The translations under genes were made by a program, and so were the position numbers. DNA of 43,240 nucleotides from Acidimicrobiia bacterium (GTDB taxonomy: Bacteria; Actinomycetota; Acidimicrobiia; Acidimicrobiales; Bin134): assembly GCA_022819825.1 (NCBI GenBank), contig JAJEGM010000014.1, positions 1 to 43,240 on the forward strand. The letters are read 5' to 3'. Below are positions 8,213 through 16,551 of the stretch, piece by piece. Within the stretch, counting starts at the first letter, position 1. The number at the start of each line of letters is the position of its first letter. The notes under the pieces were generated by a model. It worked only from the letters and a program-made list of their open reading frames with translations, searched no databases and was not told the DNA's origin.

Positions 8213-8485
8213 ATGGCGCAAAAGCACCGCATCACCATCACCTATTGAGTTCCTTGAGACTATTCCGAGCACGCCGTGAGCGCTGCCAAGGACTTGCTTC
8301 AGAACTACCAGCACATCATCGAGCGACTGACCCTGGTGACCGGTGCGTCGGGCATCTTCGACGTGGAAGTCGACGGTGAGATGCTCTTCTCCAAAGACGA
8401 CTGCATGCGGCATGCCGATGTCGGCGAGGTGCTGAAACTCTTTGCCGAGCAATATGCCGAAGGAGTGCTGGTCTACGGCTCATAG
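8213..8485 (+). CDS. Rdx/SelW-like selenoprotein with UxxU motif (two in-frame UGA)
   Basis: Reading from ATG 8213 gives MAQKHRITITY-U-VP-U-DYSEHA and then continues unbroken to the stop at 8483-8485, for 90 residues. The two TGA codons are at 8246-8248 and 8255-8257, residues 12 and 15. They fall exactly where Rdx-family proteins (SelW, SelT, SelH and bacterial relatives) have the redox CxxC or CxxU, typically YCVPC. The downstream part also fits: a helix SAAKDLLQNYQHIIERL, then GIFDVEVDGEMLFSKDD, which matches the family's F-V-DG-L-SK block. These are thioredoxin-fold thiol/selenol oxidoreductases. A hairpin at 8266-8282 could act as SECIS. A plain ORF call would start at GTG 8276 and lose the active site. 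A cysteine gene with two independent nonsense mutations at exactly these codons is far less likely. Confidence 0.85.
8266..8282 (+). promoter_or_regulatory. candidate SECIS hairpin in the Rdx selenoprotein mRNA
   Basis: CGAGCAC (8266-8272) faces GTGAGCG (8276-8282) across a GCC loop. The arms pair as C-G, G-C, two tandem A.G/G.A positions, then C-G, A-U and C-G. The loop begins 25 nt after the first UGA and 16 nt after the second, inside the window expected for bacterial SECIS elements, and its first base is G. This was folded by eye only. Confidence 0.45.
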
Positions 8486-8523
8486 GCGCAGGAGCCGCCG
8501 CACTCGGCCACTACGCTGCGGGC

Positions 8524-9786
8524 GTGGACGCCGAGACAGCAGATGTCACGATCGACATCGATCATCAGACGCCGGAATTCGTTGCCGAGCGCCATAGCCG
8601 CTACGACGAGCTGCGGAAACGCTGCCCGGTGGTGTTCAACGAGCACTATGGCGGGTTCTGGATGGTCACCGATTACGAGTCGGTGGCCCAAGTAGCCCGC
8701 GATAACGAGACGTTCGCCCACAAATACGAGCCCGACGCCCCCGACGGCATCTCCTACATGGGCATCTGCGGGGTACCCCGTCCGGGATACATCCCCCGCC
8801 AAGGAGTGTCCGAGATCGACGGTCCCGAACACGCCGACCTGCGGCGGGTGCTGAATCCGCTCATGACCATCAACGCAGTCGAGAGCAACCGCCCCCGCAT
8901 GGAGGCGGTGTCGGCATGGTTCCTTGACGAGATCATCGAGTCGGGCGAAGCCGACTTGGTGCTTGACTACACCACGCCGGTGCCCGCGGTGCTGACGCTG
9001 GAGATGATGGGCATGGTCTCATCCAACTGGCAGCACTACGCCGACTTCTTCCATGCCACCTCGTCGTATGAGCCCACCGACGAGCGGTACCTCAGCGCAA
9101 TTGCCCACCAACCAGACATGTGGGGGGAGCTCCGCGACTTCGCCGCTTTCCGTAGGGACAACCCAGCCGACGATGTCACCACTGCATTGGTGTCTTCCCC
9201 GCTGGATGGCCGGATGCTGGACGACGACGAGATCACCGCCATCATGTGGAACCTGGTGGCGGGCGGCCTGGACACCACCACCTCGCTGGTGTCGTGGGGC
9301 CTGCACCACTTGGGCACCCACCCCGAGGACCGCGCCCGGATCATCGAGAATCCGGGCCTGATCCCGGCCGCGGTGGAGGAGTTCTTGCGCCACTACAGCC
9401 CCAGTGAGACCCTCACCCGCACCGCCACCCGCGATGTGGAACTGGGCGGCCGTCAGATCCGCCGGGGCGACATCGTGTTCATCAGCTGGGTGACGGCCAA
9501 CCACGATCCGACGATGTTCGATGCTCCCGACGAGGTGCGCATCGACCGCGAGGTGAACAAGCACTTGGCATTCGGGCTGGGCGGCCACCGCTGCATCGGC
9601 TCGTCGATCGCCCGCATCGAGTCGGAGCTCATGCTGCGAGACGTTCTCGCCCGCATCGGCGACTACGAGATCAACCTCGACGGGTTCAAGCCCTATCCGG
9701 GCAACCTGTTGATGACTGGCGTGGTGTCGATGCCGGTCACGTTCACTCCCGGAGCCCGCGTGGGCGCAGCCGACCCCTTTGCTTGA
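8524..9786 (+). CDS. cytochrome P450
   Basis: A 420-residue soluble bacterial P450. The heme-ligand motif FGLGGHRCIG is at residues 350-359 with Cys357 as the thiolate; the I-helix oxygen-activation motif AGGLDTT is at 246-252; the K-helix ExxR is EFLR at 286-289. Such enzymes hydroxylate hydrophobic substrates such as steroids, terpenes or alkyl chains using electrons from a ferredoxin, and no ferredoxin gene is adjacent. The GTG start at 8524 lies 38 bases after the selenoprotein stop on the same strand, so co-transcription with the Rdx selenoprotein is possible. Its 3' end converges on the thiolase gene 33 bases away. Length and motif order are normal. Confidence 0.92.
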   Translation: MDAETADVTIDIDHQTPEFVAERHSRYDELRKRCPVVFNEHYGGFWMVTDYESVAQVARDNETFAHKYEPDAPDGISYMGICGVPRPGYIPRQGVSEIDGPEHADLRRVLNPLMTINAVESNRPRMEAVSAWFLDEIIESGEADLVLDYTTPVPAVLTLEMMGMVSSNWQHYADFFHATSSYEPTDERYLSAIAHQPDMWGELRDFAAFRRDNPADDVTTALVSSPLDGRMLDDDEITAIMWNLVAGGLDTTTSLVSWGLHHLGTHPEDRARIIENPGLIPAAVEEFLRHYSPSETLTRTATRDVELGGRQIRRGDIVFISWVTANHDPTMFDAPDEVRIDREVNKHLAFGLGGHRCIGSSIARIESELMLRDVLARIGDYEINLDGFKPYPGNLLMTGVVSMPVTFTPGARVGAADPFA

Positions 9787-9819
9787 GGGCCTATCAGGTC
9801 TGGCCGATGGGTGTGGGGC

Positions 9820-11022
9820 CTAACTCAAGCGCTCCACGATCATGGCCATGCCCTGGCCGCCGCCCACGCACATGCTCTCGACCCCGATGGTCTTGTCGGC
9901 GTCTTCCAGGCCATTGAGCAGGGTTCCCATGATGCGGGCGCCGGTCATGCCGAAGGGGTGGCCCAAGGCGATGGCCCCGCCGTTCACGTTGAGCTTGTCG
10001 TAGTCGATGCCCAGCTCGTCGGCTGAGGGGATCACCTGGGCGGCGAAGGCCTCGTTGATCTCCACCAGATCGACGTCGTCGATGGTCATGCCGGCTCGGT
10101 CCAGCACCTGGGTGATGGCCGGTATGGGGCCGAGGCCCATGATCTCGGGGTTCACCGCAGCCACGCCGGAGGCCACGATTCGGGCCAGCGGCTCGACGCC
10201 CAGCTCGGCGGCCTTGGTGTCGCTCATCACCACCACCGCGGCGGCCCCGTCGTTGAGCGGGCAGGCATTGCCCGCGGTGACGGTGCCGTCGGGACGGAAC
10301 ACCGGGTTGAGCTGGGACACTTTCTCGATGACGGTGCCGGCCCGGATGCCGTCGTCCTTGGTTACCAGCGTGCCGTCGGCCAGGGGGAAGGGGGTGATCT
10401 CCCGCTCGAAGAAGCCTCGCTCCTGGGCGGCCTCGGCCCGGTTTTGCGACCTGACGCCGAACTCGTCTTGGCGCTCGCGGCTCACATTCCAGGCCTGGGC
10501 CACGTTCTCGGCGGTCTGGCCCATGGCGATGTAGATGTCGGGCAGACCCTCGGGGGGTTCCCACGCCGGGGTGCCCTCGCCGCTGCGTTCGGCTGAGCGG
10601 GCCTCGGCGTCGGCAAACTTGTCGTTCTTGCCGCCTCGGTCGGATGCGCCCGCCGCGAAGCGGCTCACGCACTCCACTCCGCCGGACACGAACACGTCAC
10701 CCTCACCGGCCCGCACTGCGTGGGCCGCCATGCGTATGGTCTGAAGCGACGAGGAGCAGTAGCGGTTGACGGTCACGCCGGGCACGTCGAGGCCGGCCAG
10801 CAGCCCCGACAGCCGGGCGATGTTGTAGCCGGCCTCGCCCGCGGGCTGGGCGCAGCCCCACATCACGTCCTCGACGTCGGCCCCGTCGATCTGGGGGACT
10901 TTGCCGAGAACGTCGCCGATGATGAACGCCGACATGTCGTCGGGACGGACGTCGACCAGCGATCCCTTGACTGCTCGTCCGATGGGCGTGCGGGAGGTGG
11001 CGACGATTACTGCTTCGGGCAT
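9820..11022 (-). CDS. acetyl-CoA acyltransferase (thiolase)
   Basis: A 400-residue thiolase, catalysing CoA-dependent cleavage of 3-ketoacyl-CoA or the reverse condensation. The acyl-accepting Cys89 is in VNRYCSSSLQTI, the catalytic His355 in ALGHPFGMTGAR and the second Cys385 in SMCVGGGQG, the standard triad in the standard order. The ATG at 11022 is preceded by AGGAG with five bases of spacing. The gene follows the D-aminoacylase-like gene on the same strand with a 72-base gap. Together with the ECH1-like crotonase and the aldehyde dehydrogenase in this area it fits beta-oxidation-type catabolism. Whether it is degradative or biosynthetic cannot be told from sequence. Confidence 0.92.
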   Translation of the reverse strand: MPEAVIVATSRTPIGRAVKGSLVDVRPDDMSAFIIGDVLGKVPQIDGADVEDVMWGCAQPAGEAGYNIARLSGLLAGLDVPGVTVNRYCSSSLQTIRMAAHAVRAGEGDVFVSGGVECVSRFAAGASDRGGKNDKFADAEARSAERSGEGTPAWEPPEGLPDIYIAMGQTAENVAQAWNVSRERQDEFGVRSQNRAEAAQERGFFEREITPFPLADGTLVTKDDGIRAGTVIEKVSQLNPVFRPDGTVTAGNACPLNDGAAAVVVMSDTKAAELGVEPLARIVASGVAAVNPEIMGLGPIPAITQVLDRAGMTIDDVDLVEINEAFAAQVIPSADELGIDYDKLNVNGGAIALGHPFGMTGARIMGTLLNGLEDADKTIGVESMCVGGGQGMAMIVERLS

Positions 11023-11094
11023 GGTTGCTCCTGGTTTGCTTTTGGTCGATTGGGATTGGGGCCCTGGGGCCTATCGGGAGAGGAAGTCTGGAGT

Positions 11095-12813
11095 CTAGGA
11101 GAGGTCTACCCGCTCGGTATCTGTTCCGCTGCGGAGGTGCTTGCCCGGTCGGGCGTCGGTGAACTGCCCATCTCGAGCAATCTCCTCGCCGTTGCAGAAC
11201 ACGTGGTCGATGCCGTCGGCCTCCCCGTACAGGCGGGGGGCGCCGGCGGGCAGGTCGGCCACCACGGTGAGGGGCTTGGCCCCCACCTGGGACTCGTCGA
11301 TCACCACCACGTCGCCGTGCCAGCCCTCTTGGAGCTGGCCCCGCTCCTTCAGGCCGTACAGCTGGGCCTGCACGTCGGTCATCAGGTGGATGGCCTCCTC
11401 CATGGAGATGAGCTCCCGCTCTCGCATGCACTGGCCCAGCATCGAGGTGGCGTAGTTGGCGGTCATGAACAGGTCGAGGTGGGCTCCGGCGTCGGACGCG
11501 CCGATCACCGCCCGGCCGTCCCGCCATATCTCCATGCGGGCCTTCCAGTCCTCGGTGGATGACACCGGCGGCGGAGTGCCGAAGGAGGTTTTCAGCTCGT
11601 CGGCCACCACGATGTCGCACAGGGCGTCGAACGGCTTCTTGCCCTCGTCCTCGGCGATCTGGCCCACAGTGCGGCCCCGGTACTGCTCGTTCTCCGGGGC
11701 GAACGTGTCGAAGATGATCTTGGTGGACCAATCGGCCAGTCCCTTGAGGGGCCCGGGCTGCTGGGCCAGCTCGTCGAGGCGGTCGCGCTCGGCCTGATCA
11801 GCCAGCAGCGCCATTTTCTCGGCAGGCGGGGCGAGCATGGCGCCCTCCCAGTCGGGCAGGGCGTCGAGCACGAAGCCGCCGGCCATGCTCAGCCGTATCG
11901 AGAAGGCCATCGGCACCGTGAGGGCTACCACCTTGCCGCCGTTGGCCTTGGCGTGATCGCTGGCCTCCAGCTTGGTGTAGCACTCATCCAGGTTGCCCTC
12001 AGCCACGGTCATCACGTTCCAGTTGAGCTGGGTCTGGGCGGCCACCGACATGTCGGTCATCAGGTTGATGGCGGCATCGTCGAACGGACCGACACAGGGA
12101 ATCAGCTCCAGGGAGGTGCCCGGGTACTCTGAGCACACCCGGGCCAGCTCCACCAACTCCTCCCGGCTGGCGTAGCGGCTGGGCACCATGTTGCCGAAGG
12201 GGTCATTGTGGGTGCGGGCGTAGGAGGAGGAGAACCCCAAGCCGCCGGCCTCCAAGCCGGCCCTCAGCAGGTCCTGCATCTGGGCCAGCTCCTCGGGAGT
12301 GGCCTCACGCTTGACGCATTCCGGCCCCATGACCACCCGGCGCAGTGCAGAGTGGCCCACCTTGAAGGCGGTGTTGATCGCCAGGGTGCCGTCGAAGGCG
12401 TCGAAGTACTCGGCGGTGGAGCGCCAGTTCCAGGGCACCCCCACCTGGAGCGACTCCAGGGGCATGCCCTCCACTCGGGCCAGCATCTGCATCAAGTACT
12501 CGCCATCGGCGGGATCATCGGTGAGCGGGGCGATGGTGAACCCGCAGTTGCCCCCGATCACGCTGGTCACCCCGTGCAAGGGCGACGGGCTCAGCGTGGT
12601 GTCCCAGAACACCTGGGCGTCTAGGTGGGTGTGCACGTCGATGAAGCCGGGGCACACCGCCTTGCCAGATGCGTCCACCGTGTTGGCCGCCTCTGCCGCG
12701 CCCAGATCGCCGATGGCGGAGATTCGACCGCCTTGCAGGCCCAGGTCGCCCCTATAGCGAGGGCTGCCAGTGCCGTCGACAATGTCTCCGCCCTTGATGA
12801 TGGTGTCAAACAT
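11095..12813 (-). CDS. N-acyl-D-amino-acid deacylase-like amidohydrolase
   Basis: A 572-residue amidohydrolase of the D-aminoacylase type, expected to be a cytoplasmic zinc enzyme hydrolysing N-acyl-D-amino acids or a related amide. It begins MFDTIIKGGDIVDGTGSP, the usual N-terminal beta-sandwich, followed by metal ligands in FIDVHTHLD (His61, His63). The C-terminal half contains IGASDAGAHLDLF, carrying the catalytic Asp, and the closing DVVVIDESQVGAKP strand. The ATG at 12813 has AAGGGG upstream; the frame remains open much further upstream but that extension overlaps the divergent gene at 12940 and does not resemble the family. The N-terminus is divergent from the amidohydrolase at 12940, with 126 bases shared for both promoters. 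Confidence 0.88.
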   Translation of the reverse strand: MFDTIIKGGDIVDGTGSPRYRGDLGLQGGRISAIGDLGAAEAANTVDASGKAVCPGFIDVHTHLDAQVFWDTTLSPSPLHGVTSVIGGNCGFTIAPLTDDPADGEYLMQMLARVEGMPLESLQVGVPWNWRSTAEYFDAFDGTLAINTAFKVGHSALRRVVMGPECVKREATPEELAQMQDLLRAGLEAGGLGFSSSYARTHNDPFGNMVPSRYASREELVELARVCSEYPGTSLELIPCVGPFDDAAINLMTDMSVAAQTQLNWNVMTVAEGNLDECYTKLEASDHAKANGGKVVALTVPMAFSIRLSMAGGFVLDALPDWEGAMLAPPAEKMALLADQAERDRLDELAQQPGPLKGLADWSTKIIFDTFAPENEQYRGRTVGQIAEDEGKKPFDALCDIVVADELKTSFGTPPPVSSTEDWKARMEIWRDGRAVIGASDAGAHLDLFMTANYATSMLGQCMRERELISMEEAIHLMTDVQAQLYGLKERGQLQEGWHGDVVVIDESQVGAKPLTVVADLPAGAPRLYGEADGIDHVFCNGEEIARDGQFTDARPGKHLRSGTDTERVDLS

Positions 12814-12939
12814 GGTTCGCCCCTTGTGCGCGCTGGTTCGCACGCTCGGCCAATAATCTAGGCGATGCCTGGGTTCGTTGGCGAAGAACCGGGCGCTGAG
12901 TGAATGGCTTGGGCTGAAGCATCGGTAAGCTTCCTGCCC

Positions 12940-14160
12940 ATGGCTGAGATCCCCCGCATTATCTCCGTGGACGACCACGTGGTAGAGCCGCCCGACCTGT
13001 GGACCGAGCGGCTTCCCCGCAAGTACCACGACCGCTGCCCTCGGGTTGAGCGCGACAAGGCCACCTTCCACTTCGAGGGCGGGGTGTTCAGCTACGAGAA
13101 GGGGTCGCCCGACGGCACGTGGGGCGACTGGTGGCTCTACGACGATCTGATCTACCCGTTCCCCAAGCTCTCGGCGGCCATCGGGTTCGAGCCGCTCACC
13201 AACACCCCCGTGACGTTCGACGAGATCCTGCCGGGGTGCTGGAAGCAGAAGGAACGCCTCGAGGACATGGAGGCCAACCACGTGGAGGCGTCGATCTGCT
13301 TTCCCAACGTGCTGCCCCGGTTCTGCGGCCAGACCTTCCACGAGCGGGAGGACAAGGAGCTGGCCCTTCTGTGCGTCAAGGCCTACAACGACTGGATGAT
13401 CGACGAGTGGTGTGCCGGCGACGGCCAAGGGCGCCTTATCCCGCTGACCATCATCCCGCTATGGGACGCCCACCTCGCCGCCCAGGAGATCCACCGCTGC
13501 GCCGACAAGGGCAGCTTCGCGGTGGCCTTCTCCGAGAACCCATATCACCTGGGCTTGCCGTCGATCCACGACCCCAGCGGGTTCTGGGAGCCGTTCTTCG
13601 CCGCCTGCGAGGAAACCGGGACGGTGGTGAACATGCACATCGGCTCCTCCTCGAAGATGCCGACCACGTCGCCCGACGCGCCGTTCGCGGTCAGCTCCAC
13701 CATCACCTTCAGCAACGCCATGGGCTCGATGTGCGACTACATCCTCTCCGGGGTGTTCGAGCGCTATCCCGGCCTGCGGGTGGCCTACAGCGAGGGCCAG
13801 GTGGGGTGGATGCCCTATGTGATCGAGCGCATGGACAAGCTGTGGGAAGAGCGGATCAACGACGATGACGGCGATTTCGGGGTGAACCTGCCCAACCCGC
13901 CGTCGTCCTACATCGCCGGCCACGTGTGGGGCTGCATGTTCGACGACGAGGTGGGGCTGCGGAACCGCGACCTGATCGGCATGGACCAGATCACCTTCGA
14001 AGTGGACTACCCCCATGCCGACTCCACGTTCCCTCACACCAAGGAAATCGCCACCAGGATCGTGACCCAGGCCGGACTCGATAATGAGGAGGCCTACAAG
14101 CTGCTGCGGGGCAACGCCATCGAGTTGTACAGCCTGGAGAAATACGGAATCGCCGCGTAG
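12940..14160 (+). CDS. amidohydrolase_2 family protein
   Basis: A 406-residue TIM-barrel hydrolase/decarboxylase. It starts IPRIISVDDHVVEPPDLW, where the D-x-H (Asp11, His13) supplies metal ligands. Further family features are VNMHIGSSS, FERYPGLRVAYSEGQVGWMPY, and a late VDYPHADSTFPH with the catalytic Asp. Relatives include 2-amino-3-carboxymuconate-semialdehyde decarboxylase-like and other aromatic-acid-processing enzymes, but the substrate here is unknown. The start at ATG 12940 is chosen because the homologous N-terminus begins there; the ATG-like start at 12904 adds residues without similarity. The aldehyde dehydrogenase follows 51 bases downstream on the same strand. A paralogue is present at 31749-32825. 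Confidence 0.85.
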   Translation: MAEIPRIISVDDHVVEPPDLWTERLPRKYHDRCPRVERDKATFHFEGGVFSYEKGSPDGTWGDWWLYDDLIYPFPKLSAAIGFEPLTNTPVTFDEILPGCWKQKERLEDMEANHVEASICFPNVLPRFCGQTFHEREDKELALLCVKAYNDWMIDEWCAGDGQGRLIPLTIIPLWDAHLAAQEIHRCADKGSFAVAFSENPYHLGLPSIHDPSGFWEPFFAACEETGTVVNMHIGSSSKMPTTSPDAPFAVSSTITFSNAMGSMCDYILSGVFERYPGLRVAYSEGQVGWMPYVIERMDKLWEERINDDDGDFGVNLPNPPSSYIAGHVWGCMFDDEVGLRNRDLIGMDQITFEVDYPHADSTFPHTKEIATRIVTQAGLDNEEAYKLLRGNAIELYSLEKYGIAA

Positions 14161-14211
14161 CCGAGCCAGCCGCTTGGAGCAGCGAGCATTCCGGCAAGGG
14201 GGGAGATGGCC

Positions 14212-15693
14212 ATGGCACTGGCCGAAATGGAACCGCTGAACGTTGACGAGGAGTATCGCCTGCTAATCGGAGGCGACTGGGTGACCCCGGAGGCGGGCAC
14301 CTACGAGATCGTCGATCCCAACACCACCCAGGTGATCGGCCATGCTCCCGAGGCGTCCGTCTCCCAGGTGAACGACGCTGCCGCCGCGGCCAAGGCGGCT
14401 CTGCCGGGCTGGCGGGACACGCCGATGGCCGAGCGGTGTGCCCTCTTGGGCCGGGCTGCTGACCTGATCGACGAGCGGATCGGCGGCCTGACCGGGCTGC
14501 TTCAGGGGGAGACCGGGGCCACCATCAACATCACCGAGGCGGTGCAGCTACCCGCGTGCGGTGACCGGTTCCGCCAGTACGAGATTCCGGTGGACCTGGA
14601 CGAGTCAATGGCGCCGTACCCGGTGGAGGCCAACCCTCTGGGGCCGGGCGGCTTGGCCGGAGCCCATGTCATCCGCCAGCCGGTGGGGGTGGTGGCCTGC
14701 ATCACCTCGTACAACTTCCCGCTGGTCAACGTGTCGGGCAAGGTCGCCCCGGCGCTGGCTATGGGCAACACCGTGGTGATCAAGCCGGCGCCTCAGGATC
14801 CTCTGGCCATGGTCAAGGTGGTGGAGATCATCGAGGAGGCCGGATTTCCCCCCGGTGTGGTCAATATCATCACCGGGTCGGGGGCGGCGGCGGGGGCCGG
14901 ACTCGTGGGATCGCCCGACGTGAACATGGTGAGCTTCACCGGTTCGTCCGCGGTGGGGGTCAAGATCATGAGGGCCGGAGCAGCCACCATGAAGCGCCTG
15001 CTCATGGAGCTGGGTGGCAAGGGGGCCTGCGTGCTCACCGACGACTGCAACGTGGACGCTGCGGTGGGGGCCATCGCCTCGGTATGGGGGCTCCACAGCG
15101 GGCAGATCTGCACCGCGCCCACCCGGGTTATCGTCCACCGCTCCCGCTACGACGAGCTGGTGGACAAGCTGACCGCGGTGGCCGGGATGCTCAAGGTGGG
15201 CGACGCGCTCGACCGGGAGACGATTGTCGGCCCGGTCATCACCGAGCTGCACCGCAACCGGGTGGAGCACTTCATCGCCAGCGGCGTGGCCGATGGGGCC
15301 ACCATGCTGTGCGGCGGTGAGCGCCCGGACTTGCCCGGTTACTTCGTGGCCCCAACCCTGCTGGCGGATTGCGAGCCAGGTATGCGGGTGGTGACCGAGG
15401 AGATCTTCGGGCCGGTGGTGGCGGTAATGGCCCACGACGGCGACGACCACGCGGTGGAGTTGGCCAACGACAGCCACTACGGCCTGTTCAGCTACGTGTT
15501 CGCCGACAGCCCCGCCCGAGCCTTCGAGATCGGCCAGCGCATCGAGTCGGGCAACGTCGGCATCAACTCACTGGCCCCCCATGTCCACGCCCCCTTCGGC
15601 GGCTTCAAGATGAGCGGCATCGGCCGCGACCGAGGCATCTTCGGCCTCCACGCCTACAGCGAACTCCAAGCCCTCAGCTGGGTATCCAGCTAG
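14212..15693 (+). CDS. NAD(P)-dependent aldehyde dehydrogenase
   Basis: A 493-residue aldehyde dehydrogenase that oxidises an aldehyde to the acid through a cysteine thioester. The catalytic Cys300 is in SGQICTAP, the general base Glu266 in ELGGKG, and the oxyanion-stabilising Asn168 in TSYNFPL. The start is set at ATG 14212 because the purine-rich AAGGGGGGAG at 14196-14205 is six bases upstream of it, whereas it abuts the alternative ATG at 14206. It is probably co-transcribed with the amidohydrolase at 12940, suggesting that the hydrolase or decarboxylase product may be a semialdehyde. That link is inference. Confidence 0.92.
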   Translation: MALAEMEPLNVDEEYRLLIGGDWVTPEAGTYEIVDPNTTQVIGHAPEASVSQVNDAAAAAKAALPGWRDTPMAERCALLGRAADLIDERIGGLTGLLQGETGATINITEAVQLPACGDRFRQYEIPVDLDESMAPYPVEANPLGPGGLAGAHVIRQPVGVVACITSYNFPLVNVSGKVAPALAMGNTVVIKPAPQDPLAMVKVVEIIEEAGFPPGVVNIITGSGAAAGAGLVGSPDVNMVSFTGSSAVGVKIMRAGAATMKRLLMELGGKGACVLTDDCNVDAAVGAIASVWGLHSGQICTAPTRVIVHRSRYDELVDKLTAVAGMLKVGDALDRETIVGPVITELHRNRVEHFIASGVADGATMLCGGERPDLPGYFVAPTLLADCEPGMRVVTEEIFGPVVAVMAHDGDDHAVELANDSHYGLFSYVFADSPARAFEIGQRIESGNVGINSLAPHVHAPFGGFKMSGIGRDRGIFGLHAYSELQALSWVSS

Positions 15694-15783
15694 CCGCGCC
15701 TAGTAGCCGACGCCTGGGCCAGTAAACTTGGAGGATATTGGCCTTATGAGGCCCGTGCTTCGGCCTTTCCGGCCCCTCGAATA

Positions 15784-15804
15784 ACAACTTGTAAGTTGTA
15801 TTAT
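15784..15804 (+). promoter_or_regulatory. palindromic operator and -10 box of the HigBA-like operon
   Basis: ACAACTT and AAGTTGT (15784-15790 and 15793-15799) form a perfect 7-bp inverted repeat with a two-base spacer. It abuts a TATTAT hexamer at 15799-15804 that could serve as -10 about 18 bases before the toxin ATG. Antitoxins of the XRE type usually bind such palindromes to repress their own operon. No good -35 hexamer is visible. Confidence 0.5.
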
Positions 15805-15821
15805 CTGGAAGTAGGGTCCAA

Positions 15822-16169
15822 ATGTGGGAGGTCGAGTACACCGACCAGTTCGATATTTGGTGGGGCAAACTGGCTGTAGGCCAACAGCGCCGAATCTCGG
15901 CGGCTGTCGATCTGCTCATACGCGACGGTCCCAGCCTGGGCCGTCCCTTTGTGGACACCGTTGCCCGCAGTCGGCACTCCAATATGAAGGAGCTGCGGGT
16001 AAGCACGCTTCGGATTCTCTTCGCCTTCGACCCGTTGTGGAAAGCGATCCTCCTGTTGGGCGGGGACAAGTCCGGTCAATGGACCCGGTGGTACCCAAGG
16101 GCTATCCGTCGAGCTGATGACCTCTACGACCAGCACCTGGTTTCCCTGCGAGACAAAGGATTGATCTGA
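15822..16169 (+). CDS. RelE/HigB-like toxin of a type II toxin-antitoxin system
   Basis: A 115-residue protein of the phage-derived Gp49/HigB-like group, expected to be an mRNA-cleaving ribosome-dependent RNase. The order of elements fits: VEYTDQFDIWWGKL, two helices with LLIRDGPSLGRPFVDTV, then the strands MKELRVSTLRILFAFDP and AILLLGGDKSGQW, and a C-terminal helix. The arginine- and lysine-rich strands are where the catalytic residues of this fold lie. The toxin precedes the antitoxin, the HigBA order. The stop overlaps the antitoxin ATG by one base (TGATG at 16167-16171), implying translational coupling. A palindromic operator lies upstream. Confidence 0.85.
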   Translation: MWEVEYTDQFDIWWGKLAVGQQRRISAAVDLLIRDGPSLGRPFVDTVARSRHSNMKELRVSTLRILFAFDPLWKAILLLGGDKSGQWTRWYPRAIRRADDLYDQHLVSLRDKGLI

Positions 16170-16492
16170 TGGCCAAAAAATTCAAAGACCTCGCGGCACC
16201 CCTATATTCCGATCCCGAGTCTCGGGAGCAAATCGACCAACACAAGCGGGACATGGAAGCCGAGCTCTTCGCGTGCAAGCTGGTCGATCTGCGCCAGGAT
16301 CTGGGGATCAGCCAGGCCGACCTGGCCGAGCGGCTAGGCATATCCCAGGCTGGTGTCTCCAAGCTGGAACGGTCCACCGACCCCAAGCTCTCCACAATGC
16401 GCAAGCTCACCGAAGCCCTCGGAGGAACCCTCCACGTCGAAGTGCGCGTCGGAGACCGCTCCATCGAACTCGGCACAGAGGCCATTGAGTAG
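16169..16492 (+). CDS. XRE-family antitoxin (HigA-like)
   Basis: A 107-residue helix-turn-helix protein that should neutralise the toxin encoded just upstream and repress the operon. A lambda-repressor-type HTH spans about residues 37-90: LRQDLGISQADLAERLGISQ followed by AGVSKLERSTDPKLSTMRKL. The N-terminal 36 residues, acidic and lysine-rich, may wrap the toxin. The C-terminus LHVEVRVGDRSIEL is a strand pair seen in this antitoxin class. It overlaps the toxin stop by one base. The neighbouring SDR on the other strand converges 59 bases downstream. Confidence 0.88.
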   Translation: MAKKFKDLAAPLYSDPESREQIDQHKRDMEAELFACKLVDLRQDLGISQADLAERLGISQAGVSKLERSTDPKLSTMRKLTEALGGTLHVEVRVGDRSIELGTEAIE

Positions 16493-16551
16493 ATAGAGCC
16501 ACTCGGAGCAGCCGAGTGAAAATTGCCACAGTCGGGTGGTTTGACCGGCTC

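Noticed and set aside
8246..8257. Two in-frame stops in the Rdx gene as evidence of a decayed pseudogene
   Set aside because: Both TGA codons sit at the family's two redox residues, everything else is intact, and two other genes in the window show the same pattern at their redox residue.
12814..13428. N-terminal extension of the D-aminoacylase frame
   Set aside because: It runs antisense through the conserved start of the amidohydrolase at 12940 and shows no family similarity; ATG 12813 with a purine-rich upstream site fits.
13119..13868. Arginine-rich open frame inside the amidohydrolase at 12940
   Set aside because: A GC-driven shadow in the other frame.
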